NCBI GenBank assembly: GCA_036924855.1
Contig: JBAGRP010000001.1
Location: forward strand, 7,576,770-7,640,769
From: Nitrobacteraceae bacterium AZCC 2146
GTDB lineage: Bacteria > Pseudomonadota > Alphaproteobacteria > Rhizobiales > Xanthobacteraceae
DNA: 64,000 nucleotides
Reading direction: 5' to 3'
Under the pieces are notes generated by a model. The model saw only the letters and a list, made by a program, of their open reading frames with translations. It searched no databases and was not told where the DNA came from. The translations under genes and the position numbers were made by a program. Positions 1-8,569 of this stretch are shown here, piece after piece (position 1 is the stretch's first letter; the number at the start of each line of letters is the position of its first letter).

Positions 1-2
1 CC

Positions 3-158
3 AGCGGCGCTCGCGGTCTTTACACGACGGGCGTCCTGCAACGGCAGTTCCGGGATGCGCACGCCATCAATGCCCATATCGCCTTCAGCTTCGACGCCGC
101 TGGCACCAATTACGGCCGCGTCGCGCTGGATCTGCCTTCCGAAAATCTGACGCTGTAG
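3..158 (+). CDS. C-terminal fragment of an acyl-CoA-dehydrogenase-fold flavin-dependent monooxygenase (cut by window start)
   Basis: An open frame enters from the window edge and stops with TAG at 156-158, leaving 51 residues. The visible end contains a short RDAHAINAH segment followed by FSFDAAGTNYGRVALDLP. This is the usual C-terminus of the acyl-CoA dehydrogenase type-2 fold monooxygenases, such as the oxygenase component of two-component p-hydroxyphenylacetate hydroxylases. The next gene, 8 bases downstream, is a flavin reductase, which is the partner such enzymes need for reduced flavin. The fold is inferred from the C-terminal pattern only; the substrate cannot be seen. Confidence 0.6.
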   Translation, partial: SGARGLYTTGVLQRQFRDAHAINAHIAFSFDAAGTNYGRVALDLPSENLTL

Positions 159-166
159 GCCTCCGG

Positions 167-703
167 ATGGCTCTTATTTCGCACCCGAACATTCCTGAAG
201 ACGAATATTCCCGGGATAATTCCCCGGTCGATCCGCGCGATTTCCGCAACGCCCTGGGCAGCTATGCCACCGGAGTCACCATCATCACTGCCGCCGCCGA
301 AGACGGCAAGCCGGTGGGCTTCACCTGCAACTCGTTTGCCTCGGTGTCGCTCAACCCGCCGCTGGTGCTGTGGAGCCTCGTTATCTACTCTCCGAGTATC
401 GGCATTTTCCAGAATGCCAGCCATTTCGCGGTCAACGTGCTCGGCGCTTCGCAGCAGGCGCTCGCCAAGCAGTTTGCCACGCGGTCGGACGACAAGTTCG
501 CGGGGACGGCCTGGACGCCGGGGCTGGGCAGGGCGCCGGTACTGGCCGACACGGTTGCGGTCTTCCAGTGCCGCAGCGCCGATCGGTATTACGGCGGCGA
601 CCATGTCATTTTTCTTGGCGTGGTCGAGGCCTACGCCTACAAACGCGACGAGCCCTTGCTGTTCGCGCAGGGTGGATTCGGCCGCTTTGTCGCCGGGTCC
701 TGA
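167..703 (+). CDS. flavin reductase domain protein (reductase component of a two-component monooxygenase)
   Basis: A 178-residue protein of the flavin reductase-like, FMN-binding split-barrel family, the usual size. Diagnostic stretches are the ALGSYATGVTIITA start of the barrel near residue 26, GFTCNSFASVSLNPPLVLW in the flavin-binding part, and a final GGDHVIFLGVVEAY strand. It would reduce FMN or FAD with NAD(P)H and pass it to the oxygenase whose end lies just upstream. ATG at 167 follows the upstream stop by 8 bases, so the two are co-transcribed, and the TetR regulator starts 16 bases after it. Family assignment is firm; physiological substrate is unknown. Confidence 0.92.
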   Translation: MALISHPNIPEDEYSRDNSPVDPRDFRNALGSYATGVTIITAAAEDGKPVGFTCNSFASVSLNPPLVLWSLVIYSPSIGIFQNASHFAVNVLGASQQALAKQFATRSDDKFAGTAWTPGLGRAPVLADTVAVFQCRSADRYYGGDHVIFLGVVEAYAYKRDEPLLFAQGGFGRFVAGS

Positions 704-719
704 GGCCCAGCAGGTGGTG

Positions 720-1427
720 ATGAGAAAGAAGCAGGCATCTCAGTCCGCGCGCGTAAAGCACAAGCGGCTGTCTCCCGACGAGCGCCGCAAGGATTTCATC
801 CGGAAGGCGACCGAATTCTTTGCCGACGAGGGGTTCAACGGCGGAACGCGCGAACTGGCCCGCCGGCTTGGCGTCACGCAGCCGCTGCTGTACCGCTACT
901 TCCCCAGCAAGGAAGAGCTGATCAAGGAGGTCTATCGGACCGTCTATCTCGAACCGCTGGACAGCGGTTGGGAAAGACGCCTGACCGACCGGTCGCGGCC
1001 GATCCGCGAACGTCTGCAGCAATTCTACAGCACCTATACCGATGCTATCTTCACGCGGACATGGTTGCGGATCTATCTGTTCTCTGGACTCAAGGGTCTC
1101 GATATCAACCGTTGGTACGTCAGCGTGGTGCGCGACAAGATACTGACGCGCATTGTCAAGGAATGCCGTTTCGAGGCCGGCTTGCCCGCTCAGGGCAAAC
1201 CGACGGCGTCCGAGCTCGAGATGGCGTGGGTGTTTCACAGCGGCATCTTCTACTACGGCATCCGCAAATACATCTATGAATCCCCGGTGCTCGAGGACAA
1301 GGAAAAGATGATCGCGGACGCCCTCGACGTGTACCTTGCCGGCGTTACCAAGGTTTTCGCAGGCGTCGAGAAGCCGGTGAAAAGCCCAGCGAAATCAGAC
1401 CGTCTCGATGCGGCCACTGGCCACTGA
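720..1427 (+). CDS. TetR/AcrR family transcriptional regulator
   Basis: The 235-residue protein starts at ATG 720. The open frame extends further upstream, but that part overlaps the flavin reductase in another frame. Residues about 20-65 form a TetR helix-turn-helix: RKDFIRKATEFFADEGF, then ELARRLGVTQPLLYRYFPSKEELI. The rest is an alpha-helical ligand-binding domain. It lies directly behind the monooxygenase and reductase genes, so local control of that operon is the simplest inference. Its 3' end overlaps the convergent Gfo/Idh/MocA gene by 33 bases. Confidence 0.92.
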   Translation: MRKKQASQSARVKHKRLSPDERRKDFIRKATEFFADEGFNGGTRELARRLGVTQPLLYRYFPSKEELIKEVYRTVYLEPLDSGWERRLTDRSRPIRERLQQFYSTYTDAIFTRTWLRIYLFSGLKGLDINRWYVSVVRDKILTRIVKECRFEAGLPAQGKPTASELEMAWVFHSGIFYYGIRKYIYESPVLEDKEKMIADALDVYLAGVTKVFAGVEKPVKSPAKSDRLDAATGH

Positions 1428-2384
1428 CCGTTGCACTGCCTCGAAGGTCCGTACGTTTGCCAGCATCTCGTCGTGACCGACGGGATAAGCGGCGATGCCG
1501 AGCGCAGCACGGCCGAACGCTTCCAGATTGTCGCGGACGGCGGGATGCGGCGGATAGTAAGCGGTCTGCGGCGCCTGGTCGCGCAGCGTGCGTGAGACAT
1601 CCCAGCCGGTGGGGTTTTCCGGATGGGTCCGGTCGCGGATTTCCATCCAACCTTTTGATCCCAGCAAGGCAAGGCGGCCCATGAACGGCGTCGCCAGCAC
1701 GGCGGAAAGCATCGCCGTCGCGCCGCTTTCGAAGCCGATCGTCATCGACAGCGTGTCGCCATTGCCGAAGTTGCTGCCGAGTGTTGCCAGCCTGGCCCAG
1801 ACCTGCGTCGGATTGCCCAGGATCGCGACCGAGAGATCCACGAGGTGAATCCCGGTCGCGGACAATGGCCCGACCGGATTGACGGCATTCGACAGCCGCC
1901 AGTTGTCCGCGGGCAGGTTCAAGAACTTGTCCTGACTGAAGTTGCCTTCCAGCATCAGCGCGTTGCCGAATTCGCCCTCCATATGGCGCCGGCGCAGCTC
2001 GATCACGGCGGGCTCGAAGCGCCGCTCATGGCCGATGCCGAGCTGCACGTTGGCCCGCTTTACCGCCGCGATCGCGTTCTCGGCGTCAACGGCTGTCGTG
2101 CACAAAGGCTTTTCGCAGAACACGTGTCGCCCTGACGCCGCGGCAGCTTCGATCTGCGCCGCGTGATGTTCCTGTGGCGTGCAGAGGATGACCGCGTCGA
2201 TATCGGACCGTTCCAACGCATCCTCGAAACGTTCCGCCGTGGCAAGGCCGGCCGCTGTGGCCTTGGCGCGCGCGCCATCCGATGGATCGACGCCAAGGAC
2301 CGGCCTGATGACCGCGCTGGTGGCGAGGTTGGCGGCAATGGTCTGTCCCCACCAACCGAGGCCAATGATCGCAGCTCTGATCAT
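1395..2384 (-). CDS. Gfo/Idh/MocA family NAD(P)-dependent oxidoreductase
   Basis: A 329-residue protein with an N-terminal Rossmann fold: AAIIGLGWWGQTIAANL gives the GxGxxG nucleotide loop at residues 8-13. It carries the family's E-K-P motif (HVFCEKPLCTT) near residue 90 and the central alpha/beta substrate domain. Members oxidise or reduce sugars, inositols or dihydrodiols. ATG at 2384 lies 19 bases after the stop of the luciferase-like gene, so both form a two-gene minus-strand operon divergent from the LysR regulator. The substrate is not visible; in this context it may act on a ring-derived intermediate, which is inference. Confidence 0.92.
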   Translation of the reverse strand: MIRAAIIGLGWWGQTIAANLATSAVIRPVLGVDPSDGARAKATAAGLATAERFEDALERSDIDAVILCTPQEHHAAQIEAAAASGRHVFCEKPLCTTAVDAENAIAAVKRANVQLGIGHERRFEPAVIELRRRHMEGEFGNALMLEGNFSQDKFLNLPADNWRLSNAVNPVGPLSATGIHLVDLSVAILGNPTQVWARLATLGSNFGNGDTLSMTIGFESGATAMLSAVLATPFMGRLALLGSKGWMEIRDRTHPENPTGWDVSRTLRDQAPQTAYYPPHPAVRDNLEAFGRAALGIAAYPVGHDEMLANVRTFEAVQRSVASGRIETV

Positions 2385-2403
2385 CTGCAGGTCACCGTCG
2401 TGC

Positions 2404-3516
2404 TCATGCCGTGACCGTCAATTTCGGTTGTTTTTGCGATACGGCGTTGATGCGCGGCATGACCTTTTCGGCGGTCAGGATCATGGATTGACGGCCCAGT
2501 TCGCGGTCCTTCCAGTCCTTGCCGGCGTAGAGCAGGGTGCCGAATGTGCCGACTTCGTCCTGGAACGCCAGTATCTGGTCGGCCACACTGTCCGGCGTGC
2601 CGTAGATAACCAGTTTGTCGCAAACCATCTCCAGAGTCACTTCGTCGTCCGGCTGGTTTCGATGCGTCTTGAACAGTTCGATGCGGCCATTCTTCTTCAA
2701 CTTGGTGAACAGCGATCGGTAGTAATTTACATAGGGGCCGTCGGGATCAGTGGCATAGGCCTTCGCGGTGGCGGCATCCTTGGCGACGAATACGCTCTTG
2801 GCGACGCGCCAGTTACTGGCATCGACCGGTCGGCCGCCGCGTTCGCAGCCTTCGACATATTTCGGCCAGTGGCTCTTGACCCAGGCCGGCATCAGGAAGT
2901 TTGCGGAAATCGGATCCCAGCCGCGGATGGCGGCCTCGGTCACGCCCTTGGAAAACGGTGCGACGGCGGTGACAACAATCGGCGGGTGAGGGCGCTGCAG
3001 GGGTTTGGCGATGAAGCCCTGTCCTATATCTGCTTCCAGCGTCCGCTGCGTCGATACGTTCCAGTATTTGCCTTGCAAATTATAGGGCGGCTCGCCGTCC
3101 CATATTTCAAGGACCTGGTTGATGGCTTCGAGGAACATCTCGTTACGATTGGCGTCCAGGTTGCCGAACAGCTCCGCGTCCGACAGCAGGCCGCCGGGGC
3201 TGATGCCGAAGATGAAGCGGCCATCGAGCATGTGGTCGAGCATCGCGATGTTGGCGGCGACCGCAGCGGGGTGCGTGTTCGGCATGTTGACGGTGCCGGT
3301 GCCGAGCCGGATCTGTTTGGTCGCCGCCGCGATCCAGGCGATGAAGGCGATGCAGGACGTGATGTTCTCGGCTTTGTCGGTGACATGCTCGCCGACATAG
3401 GCTTCCGTAAAGCCGAGTGCGTCCGCCAGCAGGAACGCCTCCCTGTCTTCCGCAAGACACTGTCGCCAGTCCTTGGTCAGGGGATGGATCGGCATCGTGA
3501 AAAAGCCAAGGTTCAT
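2404..3516 (-). CDS. LLM-class flavin-dependent oxidoreductase (bacterial luciferase-like monooxygenase)
   Basis: A 370-residue TIM-barrel protein of the luciferase-like family. Typical features are the start MNLGFFTMPIHP, the ALGFTEAYVGEH strand near residue 50, TKQIRLGTGTVNMPNTHPA near residue 90, and DGRFIFGISPGG near residue 130. Such enzymes use reduced FMN and O2 for monooxygenation; reduced flavin could come from the reductase encoded at 167-703. It is the first gene of a minus-strand operon whose promoter region (3517-3608) is shared with the divergent LysR gene. The substrate is unknown. Confidence 0.93.
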   Translation of the reverse strand: MNLGFFTMPIHPLTKDWRQCLAEDREAFLLADALGFTEAYVGEHVTDKAENITSCIAFIAWIAAATKQIRLGTGTVNMPNTHPAAVAANIAMLDHMLDGRFIFGISPGGLLSDAELFGNLDANRNEMFLEAINQVLEIWDGEPPYNLQGKYWNVSTQRTLEADIGQGFIAKPLQRPHPPIVVTAVAPFSKGVTEAAIRGWDPISANFLMPAWVKSHWPKYVEGCERGGRPVDASNWRVAKSVFVAKDAATAKAYATDPDGPYVNYYRSLFTKLKKNGRIELFKTHRNQPDDEVTLEMVCDKLVIYGTPDSVADQILAFQDEVGTFGTLLYAGKDWKDRELGRQSMILTAEKVMPRINAVSQKQPKLTVTA

Positions 3517-3568
3517 CGGTCGCGCTTCCTCTTGCTCGCTTTGTCGCGAACCTATCGATTGTACGGAT

Positions 3569-3589
3569 TAAGAAAAATGATTATTCTTA
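3569..3589. promoter_or_regulatory. Candidate LysR operator (TAAGAA-N9-TTCTTA dyad)
   Basis: A perfect 6-base inverted repeat, TAAGAA and TTCTTA separated by 9 bases, lies in the 92-base region between the divergent luciferase-like gene and the LysR gene. The position and T-rich/A-rich dyad form suit a LysR-type regulator binding site. No binding data; this is inference from symmetry and location. Confidence 0.4.
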
Positions 3590-3608
3590 CTGTCTCGCAT
3601 TAGAAAGA

Positions 3609-4553
3609 TTGATCAATTTGATTTCGCTCCGCCAGATCCGATCCTTCGTAGCGGTCGTCGAAGAGTCGTCTTTCACTTCGGCGTCGATACGAGAGGGCGC
3701 GACCCAGTCCGGGATATCGCAGCACATCAAGCAGCTGGAATCCGGGCTCGGCGTAGCCTTGTTCGAGCGTAACGGACGGGAAGTCGAACCGACACCGGCC
3801 GGCCGGCGCTACTATCGCGAGTGCGTCGAAGTACTGAAGAAGCTGGACGCGGCGCAACAAGATATGGCCGCGGGCAAGAGCTTCGGCGCGCTCCGGATCG
3901 GCTTGATGCCGACCTTCACCCGCGCGGTGCTCCCACCGGCTCTCGACAAATTTCTGGCCACGGCACCGGGCGCCGAGATAAGCGTGATCGAGGCCTATTC
4001 GGGCGTGCTGACCGACATGACGTTAAAAGGCGAACTCGACTTCGCCGTGGTTCCCGCATTTGAAGGAAGAGCCGGAATATCGCATCGGTTGCTGGCGCGA
4101 GATCGCGAAATGCTGGTGCGGGCAAAACGACCCGGCGATGCCGGCATGACGCCGGTAAGGCTGTCCGATCTTCGTTCGCTCAACGTCGTGTTGCCTGGCG
4201 TGCAGAACACGCGCCGCCGCAACATCGAAACATATTTCAGCACCAACAGCGTCACGATCGCGCGGCGCCTCGAACTCGATGCGATGATGGGCACGCTGCA
4301 ATTTGTCGCAGCGAGCGATTGGGCGGCGATTTTGCCGTTCATCATGATGGTTTCCGATCTCGACACCGGTCAGTTCGATATCCGGCCACTGGACGATCCG
4401 CCCTTCCATTCTGAATTCGTGTTGATCGAGCCGGCGCGGAAGACGATGTCCGCGGCCGCGGCGCTGTTTGCCGCCATCGTCAAGACAGAAACCGAACGGG
4501 CGCAATCCGTGTTTCTCGAGCGGACAAATGCGGCGCATTCAAAGGAAGCTTGA
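3609..4553 (+). CDS. LysR family transcriptional regulator
   Basis: A 314-residue LTTR. The N-terminal winged HTH (residues about 5-65) reads LRQIRSFVAVVEESSFTSAS, then GISQHIKQLESGLGVALFER. A periplasmic-binding-protein-like effector domain starts near residue 95 at FGALRIGLMPTFTRAVLPPAL. The start is TTG at 3609, with AGAAAG just upstream; no ATG fits the LTTR N-terminus. It is divergent from the luciferase-like/Gfo operon and 219 bases upstream of the molybdenum hydroxylase operon, so it could regulate either. Confidence 0.92.
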   Translation: MINLISLRQIRSFVAVVEESSFTSASIREGATQSGISQHIKQLESGLGVALFERNGREVEPTPAGRRYYRECVEVLKKLDAAQQDMAAGKSFGALRIGLMPTFTRAVLPPALDKFLATAPGAEISVIEAYSGVLTDMTLKGELDFAVVPAFEGRAGISHRLLARDREMLVRAKRPGDAGMTPVRLSDLRSLNVVLPGVQNTRRRNIETYFSTNSVTIARRLELDAMMGTLQFVAASDWAAILPFIMMVSDLDTGQFDIRPLDDPPFHSEFVLIEPARKTMSAAAALFAAIVKTETERAQSVFLERTNAAHSKEA

Positions 4554-4683
4554 GGGCTTTGTTCTGTTCGGCAATGCTGCGCCGCGACAGATCGTGCTAC
4601 CAAACGACGCAATGTGCCCAGGCGCCGACATTATTTGATCGGTCCGGTGCCGGCAGGGATGAATCGGCATCGCCGACGAAATA

Positions 4684-4693
4684 ATCGTTCGAT
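4684..4693. promoter_or_regulatory. Shared motif ATCGTTCGAT, copy 1 (upstream of the molybdenum hydroxylase/liv operon)
   Basis: The 10-mer ATCGTTCGAT lies 80 bases before the first gene of the hydroxylase/transport operon, followed by AAAC. The same 10-mer recurs at 13271-13280 and 23355-23364, each time in front of a gene. It is a candidate operator or activator site. The 219-base gap 4554-4772 holds no gene. Confidence 0.4.
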
Positions 4694-4772
4694 AAACAAG
4701 CTTGACCTTTGAAGCCCGCCGCTTTCTAATCAGGACAAGTCCAGACCAAATGGACAGCGGGAGGCGACGGGA

Positions 4773-5654
4773 ATGAAAGCTTCGGCTTTCAGCTATATAC
4801 GACCCACGACCATCGATGACGCGCTTGCACTTCTCGCCCAGCACGGCGAGCAGGCCAAAGTGCTGTCCGGTGGTCAAAGCCTGATGCCCGCACTAAATCT
4901 GCGACTGTCTGCGCCAGCGTGGCTTGTCGATATCGGCGGCCTGTCCGATCTCCGGACGATAGCCGTCAGCGGCGGGTTGCTACGAATTGGTGCGCTGGCC
5001 CGTCATGTCGACGTCTTGAAATCAGCCGAGGTGGCCGAGCACGCGCCGCTTCTGGCCGATGCGATGGTGCACGTCGCCCATCCTGCAATTCGCAACAAGG
5101 GCACGATGGGCGGTAATCTTGCGCACGCAGATCCGGCGTCCGAGATGCCGGCCTGCATGATCGCGCTTGATGCGATCATCGTCGTGCGTAGTCGGGCCGG
5201 CGAGAGACGATTGCAGGCCTGCGACTTCTTTATCGGCATCTACGAGACAGCCTTGGCGGCGGAAGAGCTGCTTGTTGCAGTCGAAATTCCTGTTGCCAAA
5301 CAGAACTCTGTCCGCTTCTTCCACGAATATGCGCGCCGCAAGGGCGATTATGCCATTGTCGGGCTTGCCGCGTCCGCGACGCTCGATGGCGGCTCTTTCG
5401 CCGACCTTCGTCTCGGTTTTTTTGCAGTCGGTGACAGGCCGCTGCTTGCCACGGCGTCGCGCCATTTGATTGGCAGGCCAGTAACGGCGGCGATGTTGGC
5501 GGAGGCGCAGGCCGCGCTGGAGGCCGAGCTCGATCCGCAGGAAGACCAGCAGGCACCGGTCGCGATGCGCAAGCATCTCGCGCGGCAGCTTCTTGCGCTC
5601 TGCGTCGCCACGCTTTTGGGCCGTGCTGACCTCGAAGCGAGGAGATCGGCATGA
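4773..5654 (+). CDS. Molybdenum hydroxylase FAD-binding medium subunit (CoxM/XdhB-like)
   Basis: A 293-residue FAD-binding subunit of the xanthine dehydrogenase/CO dehydrogenase family. The start (FSYIRPTTIDDALALL) and the FAD loop AKVLSGGQSLMPALNLRL near residue 30 are diagnostic. So is the second FAD motif, IRNKGTMGGNLAHADPASEMP, near residue 105. It passes electrons from the 2Fe-2S subunit to an acceptor through FAD. GCGGGAGGCGACGG precedes the ATG at 4773 and provides a ribosome site. It overlaps the 2Fe-2S gene by 4 bases (ATGA), and the Mo subunit follows, giving the usual M-S-L order. Confidence 0.95.
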   Translation: MKASAFSYIRPTTIDDALALLAQHGEQAKVLSGGQSLMPALNLRLSAPAWLVDIGGLSDLRTIAVSGGLLRIGALARHVDVLKSAEVAEHAPLLADAMVHVAHPAIRNKGTMGGNLAHADPASEMPACMIALDAIIVVRSRAGERRLQACDFFIGIYETALAAEELLVAVEIPVAKQNSVRFFHEYARRKGDYAIVGLAASATLDGGSFADLRLGFFAVGDRPLLATASRHLIGRPVTAAMLAEAQAALEAELDPQEDQQAPVAMRKHLARQLLALCVATLLGRADLEARRSA

Positions 5655-6136
5655 CCGAGCCGGTAGCAGTTTCATTGACGGTCAATGGCGAGCGTATCGA
5701 TGCGCAAGTTCTGCCCCGCCTCAATCTCGCGGACTTTCTCCGTGAACACCTCGGTCTGACCGGCACCCATGTCGGGTGCGAGCATGGCGTCTGCGGCGCG
5801 TGCACCGTTCGCGTTGATGGCGACATTGTCCGCGCATGTCTGCTTCTGGCGGTGCAGACACATAACGCATTCGTCGAAACCATCGAGGGCCTGTCCGATA
5901 GCGGCGAGGTGGCCGACCTCCAGGCAGCATTCTGCAGTCGAAACGCGCTGCAGTGCGGATACTGTACGCCCGGCATGCTGATGGCCGCGCAGGATCTGTT
6001 GCGGCAAAACGCGGCGCCGGATCGCGCGCAGATCCGCGAGCATCTCTCGGGAAACTACTGTCGCTGCACCGGATATCACGCGATCGTCGACGCCGTGGAG
6101 GCGACGGTTCTCGCCCGCCGAGGAGAGCAGCCGTGA
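5651..6136 (+). CDS. Molybdenum hydroxylase 2Fe-2S small subunit (CoxS/XdhC-like)
   Basis: A 161-residue protein with two [2Fe-2S] domains. The plant-ferredoxin-type cluster is bound by HVGCEHGVCGACTV and a later C near residue 62. The helical C-terminal cluster is bound by QCGYCTPGM near residue 103 and NYCRCTGYHAIV near residue 137. Both Cys sets are complete. It links the Mo site to the FAD subunit. The start overlaps the FAD gene by 4 bases and its stop overlaps the GTG of the Mo subunit, so translation of the three is coupled. Confidence 0.96.
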   Translation: MTEPVAVSLTVNGERIDAQVLPRLNLADFLREHLGLTGTHVGCEHGVCGACTVRVDGDIVRACLLLAVQTHNAFVETIEGLSDSGEVADLQAAFCSRNALQCGYCTPGMLMAAQDLLRQNAAPDRAQIREHLSGNYCRCTGYHAIVDAVEATVLARRGEQP

Positions 6137-8526
6137 ACGATGGCGTGGAGCAGACCCGCGGGCTGTCGGTGCTGGATCGTCCGAATTCCTACATCGGTAA
6201 GGCCGTTCCGCGTCCGAACCTCGATCGCTTGATGCAGGGCCGTGGGCTGTACGTCAGCGACATGACCTTGCCGCGGATGGTGCACGTCGTCTTCCTGCGC
6301 TCGCCGCACGCGCATGCAAAAATTCTCAACATCGATTCCGTCGCCGCCAAGGCGATGCCCGGCGTGATCGCCGTCGTCACCGGGCGCGAACTTGCCGATG
6401 TCATCACGCCGTGGATCGGCGTGCTCACCCATCTCAAGGGGTTGAAGTCGGCACCGCAGCACGCCATCGCTATCGACCGGGTGCGCTGGCAGGGCGAGGC
6501 TGTCGCCGCGATCGTCGCGACCAGCCGTGCGCTGGCGGAAGACGCCGCCGAACAGATGTCGGTGGACTACGAAGAGCTGACGCCGGTCACCAACATGCGC
6601 ACCGCGCTCGATCCGGCGACGCCGGTGATTCATGCGGATCTCGGCGATAACCTCGCCTTTGAACGCAATCTCGATGCTGGCGCGATCGACAAGGCGTTTT
6701 CCGACTCCGACGAGGTCGTCGAAGCCGAGTTTGTCTTCGGCCGCCACACCGGCGTAACGCTGGAGCCGCGCGCCGTACTGGCCGACTGGAACGCCGGCGA
6801 CCGACGTCTGACTATCTATCAAGGAACGCAGGCGCCGCACATGGTGCAGAACATCTCTGCCAAGCACCTTGGCTTGGAAGAGGCGCAAGTGCGCGTAATA
6901 TGCAAGGACGTCGGTGGCTCGTTCGGCATCAAGGTACACATCTATGCCGACGAAATGGCGACCTATGCGCTGTCGAAGCTGCTTCGCAGGCCGGTCAAGT
7001 TCGTTGCCGACCGTGTCGAAAGCTTCAGCACCGACATCCACGCCCGCGACCATGTCTGCAAGGGCCGCATCGGCGTCAACAAGGACGGCACGATCAATGC
7101 GTTCGAGATCGACGATCTCACCGGCATCGGGCCGTATTCGATGTATCCGCGCACCAGCGCAATCGAAGCCAATCAGGTCGTCAACCTCGTTGGCGGCCCC
7201 TATGCGACCCCAAATTATCGCGCGCGGGCGCGCGTGGTGTTTCAGAACAAGAACGTGACCTGCCAGTACCGCGCCGTCGGTCATCCGATCGCGTGTTCGG
7301 TAACGGAAGGCTTGGTTGATCTCGCGGCGCGACGGATCGGGATGGACCCCGTCGAGATTCGTCGTCGCAATCTCATTCGCGACGATGCCTATCCCTGCGC
7401 GTCACCGTCGGGCATGAAGTTCGAGGCGCTGTCGCATCATGCATCGATGAACAAATTGTTCGCCATGATGAATTATGACGCGCTGCGCGCCGAGCAGGCG
7501 GAGCTGCGCAAGCAGGGTATCTATCGCGGAATCGGCATCGCGAGTTTCATCGAAGTCACCAATCCTGCCGCCGCGTTCTATGGCGTCGGTGGCGCGCGAA
7601 TTTCGTCGCAGGACGGCGTCACGGTCCGCCTCGATGCTTCCGGCTCGGTGGTCTGCCACACCAGCATCACCGAACAAGGCCAGGGCTCGGAATCGCTGAC
7701 GGCGCAGATCGTCGGCAGTGTGCTGGGTGTGTCCATGAATCGTGTCCGCGTCATTCTGGGCGATACCGACAACACGCCTTACGGCGGCGGCACCTGGGCG
7801 TCGCGGGGCGCCGGAATCGGCGGCGAAGCCGCACTGCAGTCGGCCAAGGTGCTGCGCAAGAACATTTTGGACGTTGCGGCGGCCATTCTGCAGGCCAAGC
7901 CTGATGATCTCGATATCGTCGATAACGCGGTTGTCGATCTGGTCGGCGGCCAGCAACGCATCGAGCTGCACGAGCTGGCGCGGATCGTCTATTTCCGGCC
8001 GGACACGCTGCCGCCGGGCTTTCAAGCCGAATTGATGGCCACGCGCCATTTCGTACCGCGCGACTACCCCTTCGCCTTTACCAATGGCATCCAGGCATCG
8101 TGGCTTGAGGTGGATCCCAACACCGGTTTCATCACGTTGCTCAATCACTGGGTGGTCGAGGATTGCGGCACCCTGATCAATCCGCAGCTTGTCGATGAAC
8201 AGATCCGCGGTGGGGTGGTGCAGGGGCTTGGCGCCGCGCTTTACGAGCATTGCATCTACGACGAGCGCGGCCAGCTCACCAATGCCAACATGGCCGACTA
8301 TCTGGTGCCGATGTCCGGCGAAATGCCGGATATCGACATCGGGCACGTGATGTCTCCAACCATGGAGACCGAACTTGGCGCCAAGGGCGCCGGCGAAGCC
8401 GGCACCGCCGGGGCCGCCGCCTGTGTCGCCAATGCCGTGAACGACGCGCTCGCGCCGTTCGGGGCGACGGTGACTGAAATTCCGCTCACGCCGCGACTTG
8501 TCCTCGCGGCGCTGGGCTCGATCTGA
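6133..8526 (+). CDS. Molybdenum hydroxylase large subunit (molybdopterin-binding, XDH/CoxL family)
   Basis: A 797-residue molybdopterin-cytosine-dinucleotide subunit. GTG at 6133 overlaps the small-subunit stop (GTGA); the upstream extension of the frame only shadows that gene. Early motif GKAVPRPNLDRLMQGRGLYVSD starts the a/b hammerhead domain. Mo-cofactor motifs include GGSFGIKVHIYADE near residue 260 and a late GAKGAGEAGTAGAA that supplies the catalytic Glu near residue 752. The active-site loop reads CQYRAVGHP, unlike AYxCSFR of form-I CO dehydrogenase. It is therefore more likely a hydroxylase of an aromatic or heterocyclic substrate than a CO dehydrogenase. The substrate-binding gene of the liv-type importer starts 43 bases later. 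Confidence 0.93.
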   Translation: MNDGVEQTRGLSVLDRPNSYIGKAVPRPNLDRLMQGRGLYVSDMTLPRMVHVVFLRSPHAHAKILNIDSVAAKAMPGVIAVVTGRELADVITPWIGVLTHLKGLKSAPQHAIAIDRVRWQGEAVAAIVATSRALAEDAAEQMSVDYEELTPVTNMRTALDPATPVIHADLGDNLAFERNLDAGAIDKAFSDSDEVVEAEFVFGRHTGVTLEPRAVLADWNAGDRRLTIYQGTQAPHMVQNISAKHLGLEEAQVRVICKDVGGSFGIKVHIYADEMATYALSKLLRRPVKFVADRVESFSTDIHARDHVCKGRIGVNKDGTINAFEIDDLTGIGPYSMYPRTSAIEANQVVNLVGGPYATPNYRARARVVFQNKNVTCQYRAVGHPIACSVTEGLVDLAARRIGMDPVEIRRRNLIRDDAYPCASPSGMKFEALSHHASMNKLFAMMNYDALRAEQAELRKQGIYRGIGIASFIEVTNPAAAFYGVGGARISSQDGVTVRLDASGSVVCHTSITEQGQGSESLTAQIVGSVLGVSMNRVRVILGDTDNTPYGGGTWASRGAGIGGEAALQSAKVLRKNILDVAAAILQAKPDDLDIVDNAVVDLVGGQQRIELHELARIVYFRPDTLPPGFQAELMATRHFVPRDYPFAFTNGIQASWLEVDPNTGFITLLNHWVVEDCGTLINPQLVDEQIRGGVVQGLGAALYEHCIYDERGQLTNANMADYLVPMSGEMPDIDIGHVMSPTMETELGAKGAGEAGTAGAAACVANAVNDALAPFGATVTEIPLTPRLVLAALGSI

Positions 8527-8569
8527 CAAAAGCGATCAACAAAAAGCAAAATCACGGAGGGAGACACAC

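Noticed and set aside
2179..3603. 474-codon plus-strand open frame
   Set aside because: It is antisense to the luciferase-like and Gfo/Idh/MocA genes, whose motifs are clear; its own translation has no domain.
6133..8526. Aerobic CO dehydrogenase (coxL form I)
   Set aside because: The form-I active-site loop AYxCSFR is absent (CQYRAVGHP instead) and no cox accessory genes are nearby.
6076..8529. Long minus-strand frames of 402 and 375 codons (6076-7284 and 7402-8529)
   Set aside because: Mirror frames of the molybdenum hydroxylase large subunit caused by high G+C; low complexity, no motif.
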